In this document: positions 37,248-46,350 of the stretch, one piece after another
Layout of the letters: each line of letters begins with the position of its first letter
Position numbering within the stretch: the first letter of the stretch is position 1
Source: Opitutales bacterium
GTDB lineage: Bacteria; Verrucomicrobiota; Verrucomicrobiia; Opitutales; Seribacteraceae
DNA length: 64,000 nt
NCBI GenBank assembly: GCA_028042835.1
Contig: JAOFOL010000007.1
Location: 1-64,000 of the forward strand
Reading direction: 5' to 3'
The notes under the pieces: model-generated
Told to the model about the DNA's origin: nothing
Databases searched by the model: none
What the model saw: only the letters and a program-made list of their open reading frames with translations
Position numbers and translations under genes: made by a program

Positions 37248-39410
37248 ATGAAAAATCTAATCCTTTTTTTACAAACATCCTGTTTTATTTTAGCCAGTGT
37301 TGCCTTTGGAGCGGAGCGCCCCAACATTCTTTATTTATATGTGGATGACCTCGGTTGGGGCTCCATCGGTCCGAATGGTCAAGCTGAGAGAAAAGCGGCA
37401 GGTAAGCCCTATGTGCTTACACCGAATTTGGACCGCTTGGCGGAGCAGGGAATCAATTTTACCCGAGGTTATGGATGTACGGTTTGCTCACCTGCACGGT
37501 CATCCCAGCAAACCGGGTTTCATCAGGGGTATACCTTTGCTGACCGTAATGATCCGGATAATGCCAAGAAGGCGATCCGTAAGGATGATATTACCATGGG
37601 TGATGCACTTACCAAGGCTGGCTATGCTACCGGATATTGGGGAAAGTGGGGATATGGCGGATCCAAGGATATGCAAAATCCGACTATCGATAACGTGCAG
37701 ACTCTTCCTACTTCTCACGGATACAAGTTTGTTGTCGCGGAACTCCATCATGTACGAGCCCATACCTTTTTCCAGCCAACCCTTTGGAATGCACCTTCGA
37801 AACGAAGGCTAGCCGGAGGGTTGGAGCTCAAGGCTAACAGCATGGCAAAATACAGGAATCAACAGTCTTATTCGAATTATCCTGCATTTCAAAATCATCC
37901 TGAATACCCCGATCCTGCCTATTGTGATGATGTTTATGCATTTGCCTGCCTCGATTTTGTGAGGAATCAGGCACAAGAATACAATCGTTCAGGTAAGCCA
38001 TTTTTTGGCTTATTTGCCGCCCAGATTCCTCATGCTCCTTTTAAGGAAGTGGAAAAACTTCCGAACTGGGATCATGACTACAAGGACCAATCCTTTTTTA
38101 AAAAATTATCCCCCCAATCCCAACAGTGGTGTGCCATGGTCACCCGGATTGATGCTCATTTTGGTAATATTCTGGAAGCCTTGGAAGACCCGAATGGAGA
38201 TGGAGATAAGTCAGATTCTGTAGCTGATAATACGCTGGTTGTTTTTCAGTCGGATAACGGCGGTCCGGGTGGGAGCAATCGTGAACAATTAGACGCGAAC
38301 GGAGGACTTCAGGGATCAAAGGGAAGTATTTATGAGGGAGGTATTCGAGTACCCACAATTATGCGATGGTCAGAGAAAATTACTCATCAATCTAAGCTGA
38401 AAAAAGGTTCGAGTACTGACTTGGTTATGGATTGTTCGGATTTGCTACCCACTTTTTGTGAACTTGCAGGAGTACCGATTCCTCTTGGGGTGAGCGGTGT
38501 TTCCCTTGCTCCCACTCTTACAGGTAAAGGCATTCAACGCCCAAGAGATTATTTGATTCACGAAGCAGGTAATCAGGCGTCGATTATTCAGGGGCAGTAT
38601 AAATTAATTCGCCCGCGCGGAGATACGAAGTCATCGGCAAGCAATAAAAAGAAAAAGCGAAAAAAGGAACCCGTCACCATGCTTTTTGATCTGAATACTG
38701 ATCCTGCAGAGCAAAACAACCTTGCTAATGTTCGCCCACAATTGGTTAAAAAGCTTAACGCATTGCTGACTGCGGAACGGGTGGATGAACCTGCAGGGTT
38801 TGCCAATACCTATCATACGTGGAACGCGAAAACCAAAAATGGTTCCCTTGGTTCGCCTTCGAATTGGTCGGAGTATATTTATGAAAATGCGGAAGTGATG
38901 TATATGAAGGAAAGTGGCGCACCCAAATCTCATTGGTGTGCTCGGATTCGAGAGGGAACGGCGGTCGCATTGAAAGAAACTAATTTTCTGGGCCTCGAGG
39001 TAAGCGGAGTTCTTGTCGTAAAGAAGGGAGCAAAAGTAAGTGCAAGAAATGAACTGAGAGTCTCTCATGCAGGGCAAGTCAACCTGCAAGGAGGGATGAT
39101 CGGATCTGATCGTTGGCTTGAGATAAAAAAGGGGGGAGTCCTTAAGGGACACGGAATGATTAAAGGAGATCTTTATAACCAAGGAACATTTGCTTTGCAG
39201 ATGGACAAACCTATACAGGTTGATGGTTCCGTGAATTTGTCCGGTAGGTTAGAGTTATTAAAAACAGGTACAATCAATAATGGTGAAAGTTATACCGTAC
39301 TTCAGGCAAATTCGGTTTCAGGAGGTTTTGAGAATGATGAGGTGTCAATTGGCGGTAAAAGTTTTTCGGTCTTCTACACTCCGACCTCGGTGACCGTGAA
39401 AGCAAAGTAG
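37248..39410 (+). CDS. S1-type sulfatase with C-terminal beta-repeat tail
   Basis: The 720-residue exported protein has a signal peptide and the signature C80-S-P-A-R84 (bases 37485-37499). The metal motif is YVDDLGW, GKWGYGG replaces GKWH, and QSDNGG is present. After about residue 530 comes a tail with alternating short hydrophobic strands and glycines (VSGVLVVKKGAKVS, GGVLKGHGMIKGDLYNQGTF), resembling autotransporter-associated beta-strand repeats common in Verrucomicrobia. It may form a solenoid that holds the enzyme at the surface or on substrate. The K/R-rich linker near residues 463-475 is unusual. It is flanked by intergenic regions of 94 and 172 bases, so may be monocistronic. Confidence 0.88.
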   Translation: MKNLILFLQTSCFILASVAFGAERPNILYLYVDDLGWGSIGPNGQAERKAAGKPYVLTPNLDRLAEQGINFTRGYGCTVCSPARSSQQTGFHQGYTFADRNDPDNAKKAIRKDDITMGDALTKAGYATGYWGKWGYGGSKDMQNPTIDNVQTLPTSHGYKFVVAELHHVRAHTFFQPTLWNAPSKRRLAGGLELKANSMAKYRNQQSYSNYPAFQNHPEYPDPAYCDDVYAFACLDFVRNQAQEYNRSGKPFFGLFAAQIPHAPFKEVEKLPNWDHDYKDQSFFKKLSPQSQQWCAMVTRIDAHFGNILEALEDPNGDGDKSDSVADNTLVVFQSDNGGPGGSNREQLDANGGLQGSKGSIYEGGIRVPTIMRWSEKITHQSKLKKGSSTDLVMDCSDLLPTFCELAGVPIPLGVSGVSLAPTLTGKGIQRPRDYLIHEAGNQASIIQGQYKLIRPRGDTKSSASNKKKKRKKEPVTMLFDLNTDPAEQNNLANVRPQLVKKLNALLTAERVDEPAGFANTYHTWNAKTKNGSLGSPSNWSEYIYENAEVMYMKESGAPKSHWCARIREGTAVALKETNFLGLEVSGVLVVKKGAKVSARNELRVSHAGQVNLQGGMIGSDRWLEIKKGGVLKGHGMIKGDLYNQGTFALQMDKPIQVDGSVNLSGRLELLKTGTINNGESYTVLQANSVSGGFENDEVSIGGKSFSVFYTPTSVTVKAK

Positions 39411-39582
39411 CAGGCATTTCTTTAACTCTAATTTCCGCCCTGTAAAATTGAAAATTTGAGGGGTTTTTAAAAGTACCTTCATCATATTTGTTTTACTTTA
39501 TCAAAACTGATCGGTTGCACGCCCTGCTTTTTTTGTTCATCAAAAAGTATAACCCGATTAACCAACCAACCCTCAAATTGCC

Positions 39583-40914
39583 ATGAATAAACAGCCCGTT
39601 TCTCTCCCCTTAAGTCGAAGATCCTTTGTCAGAGCAGCTGCAGTAACATCGGTAGTGGCTGGATTTCCCGCTATCACTCATTCCAAATCTCCCAATGGGA
39701 AACTTGCGATTGGATTGATCGGGGTAGGGGGGCGAGGTCGCGGACATGTTGCGGGTTGTCGAAATGAACAGGTAGTATCTCTTTGCGATGTGAATAAGAA
39801 AAATCTCGATGGTGCCGCTCGTTTTCCTTGGTGCAAGGATGCCCGCACAACCTCCGACTTTCGTAACTTTTACGAAAAGATTGATGATCTCGATGCAGTG
39901 GTGGTTTCGACCACCGAGCACACTCATGCCTTTGCCACGCTTCCTGCCTTGCAGGCAAAAAAGCATGTTTATTGTGAGAAACCTCTCACCCGCGATGTTC
40001 ATGAGTGTAGAATTATCACCGAAGCTGCAGCCAAAGCAGGTGTGCAGACTCAGATGGGGACACAGATTCATGCCGGGGAGAATTTCCGTCGGGTGGTGGA
40101 ACTGATTCAATCGGGAGCGATTGGGGAAGTACGGGAGGCGCATACCTGGGTGAGCCGGGCATGGGGTTGGAAGAGTCCGGCCGATGATACCCCCAAGGAA
40201 GCCCATCCAATTCCTGAATTTTTAGACTGGGATTTGTGGATCGGTCCCGCTCCTTTTCGTCCCTTTAATAATGTCTATTTTCCCGGTCCCAAATGGTACC
40301 GATGGTGGGACTTTGGAAACGGGACCATGTCAGACTTGGGCAGTCATCGTAACGACCTCCCTTGGTGGGCCCTAAAGTTAGACGCGCCTCTCACCATTGA
40401 GCCTCTTACTGGTCCGAAGCCACATCACGACCTTGCACCTGCATCTATGAGTGTGAAGTATACTTTTGCCGCTCGGGGCGAAGGGTACCCGGGGGTTGAG
40501 CATACTTGGTATCAGGGGACCGAGAAACCCAAGATTTGGCATGACAAGAAGATTCCCCAATGGGGTAACGCGACCCTCTTTATCGGAGATAAGGGAATGG
40601 TTATTTCCGATTACGGTAAGCATGCACTTTTACCCGAAGATAAGTTCAAAAATTTCGAACGGCCTGCGCGATGGATTGAACCTTCTCCAGGACAAATGGC
40701 TGAATGGATCCGGGCATGCAAGGGAGAAGGTCCTGAAGCTTTGTGCAACTTTGCTTATGCCGGGCCGCTCACCGAAGCCAATCATTTAGGCAATGTTGCC
40801 TATCGGGCTCAAAGTAAGCTCGATTGGGATGCCAAGAACATGAAGATTCCCAATGCCCCCGAAGCTGAAAAGTATTTGGGGAGAACTTACCGCAAGGGTT
40901 GGAAACTTGTCTGA
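39583..40914 (+). CDS. Gfo/Idh/MocA family oxidoreductase, Tat-exported
   Basis: The 443-residue protein has a twin-arginine signal ([10 protein letters not shown], residues 11-20), so it folds with its NAD(P) cofactor before export. The Rossmann motif is [11 protein letters not shown] (44-54), and the family EKP motif is CEKPLT (E132-K-P134). The C-terminal domain is the usual mixed beta sheet. Exported members with tightly held cofactor are common in PVC and Bacteroidetes and oxidise or rearrange sugars. The amidohydrolase/lactonase-like lipoprotein gene follows 11 bases later, hinting at dehydrogenation to a lactone followed by hydrolysis. Substrate unknown. Confidence 0.92.
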   Translation: MNKQPVSLPLSRRSFVRAAAVTSVVAGFPAITHSKSPNGKLAIGLIGVGGRGRGHVAGCRNEQVVSLCDVNKKNLDGAARFPWCKDARTTSDFRNFYEKIDDLDAVVVSTTEHTHAFATLPALQAKKHVYCEKPLTRDVHECRIITEAAAKAGVQTQMGTQIHAGENFRRVVELIQSGAIGEVREAHTWVSRAWGWKSPADDTPKEAHPIPEFLDWDLWIGPAPFRPFNNVYFPGPKWYRWWDFGNGTMSDLGSHRNDLPWWALKLDAPLTIEPLTGPKPHHDLAPASMSVKYTFAARGEGYPGVEHTWYQGTEKPKIWHDKKIPQWGNATLFIGDKGMVISDYGKHALLPEDKFKNFERPARWIEPSPGQMAEWIRACKGEGPEALCNFAYAGPLTEANHLGNVAYRAQSKLDWDAKNMKIPNAPEAEKYLGRTYRKGWKLV

Positions 40915-40925
40915 TTATTCATTTT

Positions 40926-41909
40926 ATGAAAATACCATTCACTATTGTATGTGCCCTGCTTTCACTTACCGGTACACTTATATTTTCGAGTTGTTGCACA
41001 CCAGCTCCCCAATTTCCTAATGAAGACTCAAGTGATCGGTTGCAAATCATCGACACTCACATCCACCTCTACGATACCAACCGCTCACAAGGGGTGGATT
41101 GGCCTCCGGTGACGGACAAGGTTTTGTATCGTCCAGTTCTTACCGAAGACTTCGATAAAGTAGCAGATCGGGAAGGTATTGCATCCACTGTAATTGTGGA
41201 AGCGAGCAGTCGCGTGGAGGACAACCAATGGATGCTTGATTTGGTTAAGGACAACCCGGATCGTTACTTGGCATTGGTGGGCAACCTGCCCATTGGTACG
41301 GATGAGTTCACCGGCTTGATTGACCGGTTCTCCAAAGATTCCCGCTTTGTCGGGCTCCGGATGAGGGATCGCCCTGGTGGAGATGCCGTCTTCACCGATG
41401 CGGTCTGGAGAGACTTGGCTATCCTGGAAGAAAAAGGTCTAACCCTTGATGTCCTTATCAATAATTTTTCCATCGACGAGGTCACTGAGGTTGCCAAGCG
41501 ACTACCTGATTTGAAGATCATGATTAATCACTTGGGTGGCTTGAATATTACCAATGATCCCTTTGATGAAAAATGGAAGACAGCAATGGAGAAAGCAGCA
41601 CTTCATGAAAATGTGTACTGTAAAATAAGCGGTATTTTCCAGCGAGCTGGGGTAAATCCTACACCCAAGAATCGATCTTTTTACTCACCCGTATTTAAGG
41701 TTGTTTTCGACGCCTTTGGGGAAGACCGTGTAGTGTATGGAAGCAACTGGCCCGTAACGGATCGGGGAGGGAGTTATTTCGAGCAATTAAGTATTATTCG
41801 TGACTACTTTAGTTCTACGGTTTCGCGGCTTGCAGAAAGCGAACAAGGGGATCACATTGCAAAAAAACTTTTCCGGGAAAATGCAATCAGGTTTTACGGA
41901 CTCGAATAA
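40926..41909 (+). CDS. Amidohydrolase_2/lactonase-like lipoprotein
   Basis: The ATG at 40926 is preferred over an in-frame ATG at 40899 because it gives a clean lipoprotein signal with Cys at 23/24 (FSSCC). The 327-residue protein is a TIM-barrel metal hydrolase of the Amidohydro_2 group: IIDTHIHLYD holds metal His residues 45 and 47, NHLGG and YGSNWP follow. The closest functional type I recognise is the L-fuconolactonase/rhamnonolactonase-like set, which opens sugar lactones. Anchoring to a membrane would place it with the exported oxidoreductase 11 bases upstream. Other small-ring substrates remain possible. Confidence 0.82.
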   Translation: MKIPFTIVCALLSLTGTLIFSSCCTPAPQFPNEDSSDRLQIIDTHIHLYDTNRSQGVDWPPVTDKVLYRPVLTEDFDKVADREGIASTVIVEASSRVEDNQWMLDLVKDNPDRYLALVGNLPIGTDEFTGLIDRFSKDSRFVGLRMRDRPGGDAVFTDAVWRDLAILEEKGLTLDVLINNFSIDEVTEVAKRLPDLKIMINHLGGLNITNDPFDEKWKTAMEKAALHENVYCKISGIFQRAGVNPTPKNRSFYSPVFKVVFDAFGEDRVVYGSNWPVTDRGGSYFEQLSIIRDYFSSTVSRLAESEQGDHIAKKLFRENAIRFYGLE

Positions 41910-41914
41910 GTTGT

Positions 41915-41926
41915 AGAAGATCTTCT
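41915..41926. repeat. 12-base palindrome between convergent genes
   Basis: AGAAGATCTTCT is a perfect palindrome between the convergent amidohydrolase and ppnP stops, followed by a short GCTT/AAGC stem. It may contribute to a bidirectional terminator but lacks a strong T-run. Confidence 0.35.
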
Positions 41927-41947
41927 GCTTAAAAGCTCGGATAACTT

Positions 41948-42271
41948 TTAATCGATAAACGAGCAAATGTATTCACAGGTGCCCTCCTTCACTTCGATGG
42001 TGAAACCACTGTTTGCCGGAACATCAAAGGATTGATTTTCGCCGTAGGATGTTGATTCTTCGGCATCGTCTATAAAAACTTTACAGGTACCGGCAATGAT
42101 CTCCATTTTTTCTGCCTGTTCGGTATTGAAATGATAACTTCCTGGATAAATGAGCCCAAGCGTTTTCTTGGCACCATCTTCCATAACAATCGAGTGACTT
42201 ACTACTTTACCGTCAAAGTAGATGTTCGCTTTGGCGTGAACGGTTACATTCTCAAAATTTATATTATTCAT
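41948..42271 (-). CDS. ppnP: Pyrimidine/purine nucleoside phosphorylase (DUF1255)
   Basis: The 107-residue protein matches the small PpnP/YaiE cupin family (usual length about 94-105): NVTVHAKANIYFDGKVVSHS at the start, GLIYPGSYHFNTEQAEKMEI in the middle and NSGFTIEVKEGTCEYICSF at the end. PpnP cleaves nucleosides with phosphate to a free base and ribose 1-phosphate, acting in the cytoplasm in nucleotide salvage. It lies 38 bases after the sulfatase on the same strand and may be the last gene of that operon. A link to sulfate or polysaccharide breakdown is not obvious. Confidence 0.92.
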   Translation of the reverse strand: MNNINFENVTVHAKANIYFDGKVVSHSIVMEDGAKKTLGLIYPGSYHFNTEQAEKMEIIAGTCKVFIDDAEESTSYGENQSFDVPANSGFTIEVKEGTCEYICSFID

Positions 42272-42309
42272 AAAATGTCGGGTTTAAGGAATGGTTGTAA
42301 AAAATTTCA

Positions 42310-43707
42310 TTACATCGGTGCTATACGTTTTGAGCCAACATCCGTAGTCAGCAAAACATGGGCATCAAAACTTTCGGCAAGTAACTGATTTTTAATGTCT
42401 GAGGACTGAGGATCATTCCAAAGATTATGGTGTTCCCATGGGTCATTTACCATGTCGAAAAGTTCACCCACGCCTTTACCGTGATAAACACAGAGTTTAT
42501 GTGAGCGGGTACGGTACATCGTTGCATAGGTCCCGTCACCACCAGTGAAGTGAGGGTCAAGTGCGTCGAAATATTCACTGCGTACAAACTGACGATGCTC
42601 GGTTCCTTTTGAACTTCCCGAGAGAATAGGTAATAAACTTTTACCCTGAAAATAATCAGGCAGGGGGATTCCGGCTACTTCGAGAAGGGTTGCTGATAAA
42701 TCCATCATCTCCACTAAGGCGTCACACTTTTGATTTTGGACAAAGCTAGTTGGCCAGGAAAAGATAAGGGGTACGCGAACCAATCCTTCGTAGAAACGGC
42801 ACCCTTTGTACATCAAGCCATGATCCCCCAAGGATTCTCCATGATCGCTAGTAAAAATAATCACGGTATTGTCCCGCTGACCGGTATCATCCAAAGCCTG
42901 TAAGATTCTTCCAAACTGATCATCAATCTGGGCGATCATTGCATAATAACGGGACTGGGCAAGTTTGGCCCCGTGTTCTTCAGGCGTACGAATTTCGTCC
43001 TGGAAATCACACTTTGCGAGTTCTGCCTGTGCGTCTAAGTCACTGTCTTTAAAGTGAGGTCCAGGCATCTGGCTCGGATCGAATTCATCGGCATAGGACT
43101 TGGGCGGGATAAAAGGGGGATGCGGGTCGTAAATATTAACATTCAGCATCCAGGGCTGCTCTCTTTTTTCTTTTATAAATTCAATGGATCTTTCTGATGC
43201 CCAAGTTGTTTGATGCAGTTCAGTCGGTACCCGGTCTTCACTCTCCCGCAGTTCATTGAGGTTTCCGCCTCTTTCTTTTACCCAGTCTGCATAGTCATGA
43301 CCTTCCTTCCAATCATCACGCGGGGCATGGCTAAATTTCCAGTACCGAAATCCGTCATCCATTCGAGGTTCGGTTCTTTTACCTGAGCTTTGGAGGTGGA
43401 ACTTTCCGACCATTCCACAGTCGTACCCAGTATTTGCAATGAGTTTACTGATCAGAGGAGGCCAGTCCGGGAAACTTTCGTTACCGTTGCGTGTGTTGTG
43501 TACGCGGCTTGGGTAGAGCCCGCTCATGAAGCTTGCCCGACTTGGTGTACAGATTGGGCTTTGGCAATAGGTGTGGGTAAAGGCGGTTCCTTCTGACACC
43601 AGTTGATCGATGACTGGGGTACGAACGAAGCGATTTCCCAGGACACCGATGGTGTCAAAGCGCTGCTGGTCGGTACAGTACCAAAGGATATTCGGGTGTT
43701 TATTCAT
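42310..43707 (-). CDS. S1-type sulfatase without signal peptide, next to TctA
   Basis: The 465-residue protein begins directly with NKHPNILWYCTDQQRFDTIG, the metal motif of the fold, with no signal peptide, so a cytoplasmic location is likely. The signature is C53-T-P-S-R57; VGKFHLQ supplies Lys and His, and SDHGESLGDH gives the late metal ligands. All canonical residues are present. The start codon is only 1 base from the TctA stop, so it is translationally linked to the transporter. This suggests desulfation of an imported small sulfated molecule rather than of a polymer. It is the only one of ten sulfatases here without an export signal. Confidence 0.9.
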   Translation of the reverse strand: MNKHPNILWYCTDQQRFDTIGVLGNRFVRTPVIDQLVSEGTAFTHTYCQSPICTPSRASFMSGLYPSRVHNTRNGNESFPDWPPLISKLIANTGYDCGMVGKFHLQSSGKRTEPRMDDGFRYWKFSHAPRDDWKEGHDYADWVKERGGNLNELRESEDRVPTELHQTTWASERSIEFIKEKREQPWMLNVNIYDPHPPFIPPKSYADEFDPSQMPGPHFKDSDLDAQAELAKCDFQDEIRTPEEHGAKLAQSRYYAMIAQIDDQFGRILQALDDTGQRDNTVIIFTSDHGESLGDHGLMYKGCRFYEGLVRVPLIFSWPTSFVQNQKCDALVEMMDLSATLLEVAGIPLPDYFQGKSLLPILSGSSKGTEHRQFVRSEYFDALDPHFTGGDGTYATMYRTRSHKLCVYHGKGVGELFDMVNDPWEHHNLWNDPQSSDIKNQLLAESFDAHVLLTTDVGSKRIAPM

Positions 43708-43708
43708 T

Positions 43709-45175
43709 TTAAGATTGAGGGGGGTCGGTACTAGACTCTTTTTGTTTTCTTTTCCAGATAATTAACAAGACAGCAGTGCTTAACAGACACAGAGAAATCG
43801 GACGGGTGAGAAGGGGGAGATAACTGCCTCCACTGGCCATGAGTCCGGCACAAAGGTTTTCCTCAGCAATGGGAGCCAAAACAAAACCAATCACAAAAGC
43901 GGCAAGTGGCAACTTCGCTTTTTCCATTTGCCACCCAATGATGCCAAAGATCAACATCACAGATACATCAAACCACATCCCATTTAATGCGTAGGCACCC
44001 CAGATACAGCAACCAGTTACCAGGGGAAAGAGAATCTTTTTGGGAATGGAAGAAAGCTTGGCAATCCATTTGGCACAGCCAACCATAATTATGAACATCA
44101 TGACATTGGCAACCAGGACAGTTCCTATGATCGCATGAACGGCCTCGGGGTTTTGCCGGAAGAGCAGGGGCCCCGGTTGCAATCCATGTACGATCAGGGC
44201 ACCCAGGAGAACCGCTCCAATTACGCTTCCTGGTATGCCAAGTGAAATTAATGGAATTAAGGCACCTCCCACAGTTGCATTATTCGCAGCTTCCGATGCA
44301 ATAATTCCCTCTTCGCTACCCTTTCCAAATTTTTCAGGCTGTTTCGAGCCCCTTTTAGCTGCCATGTAAGCTGCTAAAGACCCAATATTGGCACCTATGC
44401 CGGGCAGAATCCCAATGAAGGCCCCGATTAATGATGATCGTACGAGATTAAAAAGATTTGAAAGCCAAACCGGAAGGGCAACCCAAGCGGAGTCATTTCC
44501 TGATACTTCTTCAATTTTTCCATCCTTGGATGTGAGATCCTGAAGGATTTTTCCGATAGCAAACATTCCAATAAGCACAGGGATTAATCGGAAACCTTCG
44601 TTCATGAATGTCAGGCCGAAAGTCCAGCGAAGCTCGCCAGATGCCGGGTGCATGCCGGGCATGGCCACGAGAACCCCCAGGCTTCCTGCGAGCAGACCAC
44701 GGGCTCGGGTTGAGTCGCCGATTCCTGCAAGCATGGCAAGAGCGAGAACAACCATAGAGAAAAGTTCGAAAGGACCAAGCATGGTGGAGATGTCAGCCAT
44801 TGGTTCAGCAAGTTGCCAAAGAGCAAACCAAGAAATTATTCCTCCCACTAGGGATGCCCCGACACCCAGGCCAAGTGCCCGTCCAGGTTGCCCCGAGGTT
44901 GCCATAGGAAAGCCGTCGAGTGTGGTCATAATAGCGGCGGGAGTACCAGGCATGCGTAACAGAGTGGCACTAATCAGGCCCCCGCTTACCGCACCCACAT
45001 ACATGGCTACAAGTAATACGAGGCCGTTGACCGGTTCCATGGAAAAGGTTAAGGGGAGGGAGAGTGCGATAAGCATGGTCCCTGTCAATCCGGGAATAGC
45101 TCCCACCGTAATTCCCAAAGTTGTTCCTAGAAAAACCAACCAAAGGATACTGGGTGTGCTAAAAAGATCGATCAT
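43709..45175 (-). CDS. tctA: Tripartite tricarboxylate transporter permease TctA
   Basis: The 488-residue protein is the large multi-spanning TctA subunit of a TTT-type secondary transporter. Family features are GAIPGLTGTMLIALSLPLTF, LLRMPGTPAAIMTTLDGFPM, a second GILPGIGANIGSLAAYMAAK repeat and LGIPGSVIGAVLLGAL. It normally acts with substrate-binding TctC and small TctB. TctC is encoded immediately upstream with a 4-base overlap (ATGA), but no TctB gene is found. The sulfatase follows after 1 base. The likely cargo is an anionic organic acid, possibly a sulfated or uronic sugar fragment; this is inference. Confidence 0.93.
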   Translation of the reverse strand: MIDLFSTPSILWLVFLGTTLGITVGAIPGLTGTMLIALSLPLTFSMEPVNGLVLLVAMYVGAVSGGLISATLLRMPGTPAAIMTTLDGFPMATSGQPGRALGLGVGASLVGGIISWFALWQLAEPMADISTMLGPFELFSMVVLALAMLAGIGDSTRARGLLAGSLGVLVAMPGMHPASGELRWTFGLTFMNEGFRLIPVLIGMFAIGKILQDLTSKDGKIEEVSGNDSAWVALPVWLSNLFNLVRSSLIGAFIGILPGIGANIGSLAAYMAAKRGSKQPEKFGKGSEEGIIASEAANNATVGGALIPLISLGIPGSVIGAVLLGALIVHGLQPGPLLFRQNPEAVHAIIGTVLVANVMMFIIMVGCAKWIAKLSSIPKKILFPLVTGCCIWGAYALNGMWFDVSVMLIFGIIGWQMEKAKLPLAAFVIGFVLAPIAEENLCAGLMASGGSYLPLLTRPISLCLLSTAVLLIIWKRKQKESSTDPPQS

Positions 45176-46224
45176 GCAGATTTAGTCTCTCGGATGACAA
45201 AAAGGAAGCAGACGGCGGTCATACACAGTATGATCCATTCAAGAGGAGGCAGTGCAGTGGGTTTTTCAATCGTGATGCCTTGTAGTTTTTGGCTTCGATC
45301 TGAGATGGTTTTTTGCAGTTCCTGTCCAACCTGAATCACTGGATCCATGTGGAGGTTTTGAAAGCTTTCTTTTATTTCTTTTGTGACCATTGCTTTGTCG
45401 AGAAGGTTTTGAAGATAAGCAATTCGTTCTGGTGGAGTATTTTTGGGTGCCCACCAAAATTGCATAAGGTCATGAGTGGCCCGAACATCCTGTTCCAGTG
45501 CAGTGCTGAGATTTGGGAAAGATGATTCCCTTTCTTCTCCAAGAGAAGCAAGGGCTTTGATTCCCGCATCCTTGAATTGTTGATATTCGGCTAGGGAAAA
45601 ACCTGTGAGGTCAATATGACCCCCTTTCAATTGGGCCAGTCTTTTGGCACCTCCTCCAGTCTGAGTAAAACGAAATTTTACTCCTGATTTTCCATTTTGA
45701 AGAAAAAGAGCGGAATAATGATTGGGAGCTCCGAGATTTGTTCCATAAACTAATTGGTAGGGGCGATCCCTGGCCTCTTCCATCAGTTCATCCAATGAAT
45801 CGTAGGCTGAATCTTCTTTCACTGCAACCACCACACCACTTCTTCCCGTTGCGGCGATTGGTTCGAAATCCTCGGGCCCCCAATCGGCATTTCCATAATG
45901 CTTTGCAGTGTAGATCCCGTCGTGAAGGCATAGGATTGTATGTCCGTCCGGGGTCGCGTTTTTCGCACTTCGACTTCCGATGGTACCACCGGCTCCGGCA
46001 ATATTTTTAATCACAATTGGCTGAGGGCATAGTTTATTTTTACGAATTGCTTTTTGAAAAATGCGAACAAACACATCACTGCCTCCTCCTGCTGCGAATG
46101 GAACAATTACGGTAATAGGCTTTTGGGGATATCCAGATAATGTTTCAATTACCAGAACACAACCAACTAAAATTAAATTCAAATATCGATAGAGAAAAGT
46201 CTGCCGTATGGGAAATAAAAACAT
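45172..46224 (-). CDS. tctC: TctC-family (Bug) substrate-binding protein with C-terminal membrane helix
   Basis: The 350-residue product has an N-terminal membrane/signal segment (about 12-30) and the TctC/Bug fold: PITVIVPFAAGGGSDVFVR, IAGAGGTIGSRSAKNATPDG and a KGGHIDLTGFSL region. Uniquely, it ends in a second hydrophobic helix (LEWIILCMTAVCFLFVI, about residues 327-344) followed by a short charged tail. Normal TctC proteins lack this. It could anchor the binder to the membrane or replace part of the absent TctB. The overlap with tctA shows co-translation. Ligands of Bug proteins are usually carboxylates held by backbone contacts; specificity cannot be predicted. Confidence 0.88.
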   Translation of the reverse strand: MFLFPIRQTFLYRYLNLILVGCVLVIETLSGYPQKPITVIVPFAAGGGSDVFVRIFQKAIRKNKLCPQPIVIKNIAGAGGTIGSRSAKNATPDGHTILCLHDGIYTAKHYGNADWGPEDFEPIAATGRSGVVVAVKEDSAYDSLDELMEEARDRPYQLVYGTNLGAPNHYSALFLQNGKSGVKFRFTQTGGGAKRLAQLKGGHIDLTGFSLAEYQQFKDAGIKALASLGEERESSFPNLSTALEQDVRATHDLMQFWWAPKNTPPERIAYLQNLLDKAMVTKEIKESFQNLHMDPVIQVGQELQKTISDRSQKLQGITIEKPTALPPLEWIILCMTAVCFLFVIRETKSA

Positions 46225-46296
46225 AGAATCAAGTTAATCTCACTCGGTGATATTGGAAAGGCCTAAGCAATTTTTTAAAAGAAAGGTATTTTAATT

Positions 46297-46324
46297 AAAA
46301 CGGTTACTATTGAGTCACGGTTTT
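46297..46324. terminator. Imperfect hairpin, possible terminator
   Basis: AAAACGGTTACT and AGTCACGGTTTT can pair across a 4-base loop with two mismatches. On the minus strand it lies after the sulfatase stop at 46351 and ahead of tctC, ending in TTTTAATT. A terminator separating the two operons is plausible but weak. Confidence 0.4.
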
Positions 46325-46350
46325 ACTAACAAGGGCGGTTTTTACACGAA

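Noticed and set aside
37463-37700. Loss of His in GKWGYGG of the 37248 sulfatase as a second degenerate enzyme
   Set aside because: Many active PVC sulfatases vary at this site and the rest of its signature is normal, so I do not count it with the tandem trio.
39610-40206. Minus-strand frame of 198 codons within the Gfo/Idh/MocA gene
   Set aside because: The sense frame has the signal, Rossmann and EKP motifs; the antisense product is unlike any family.
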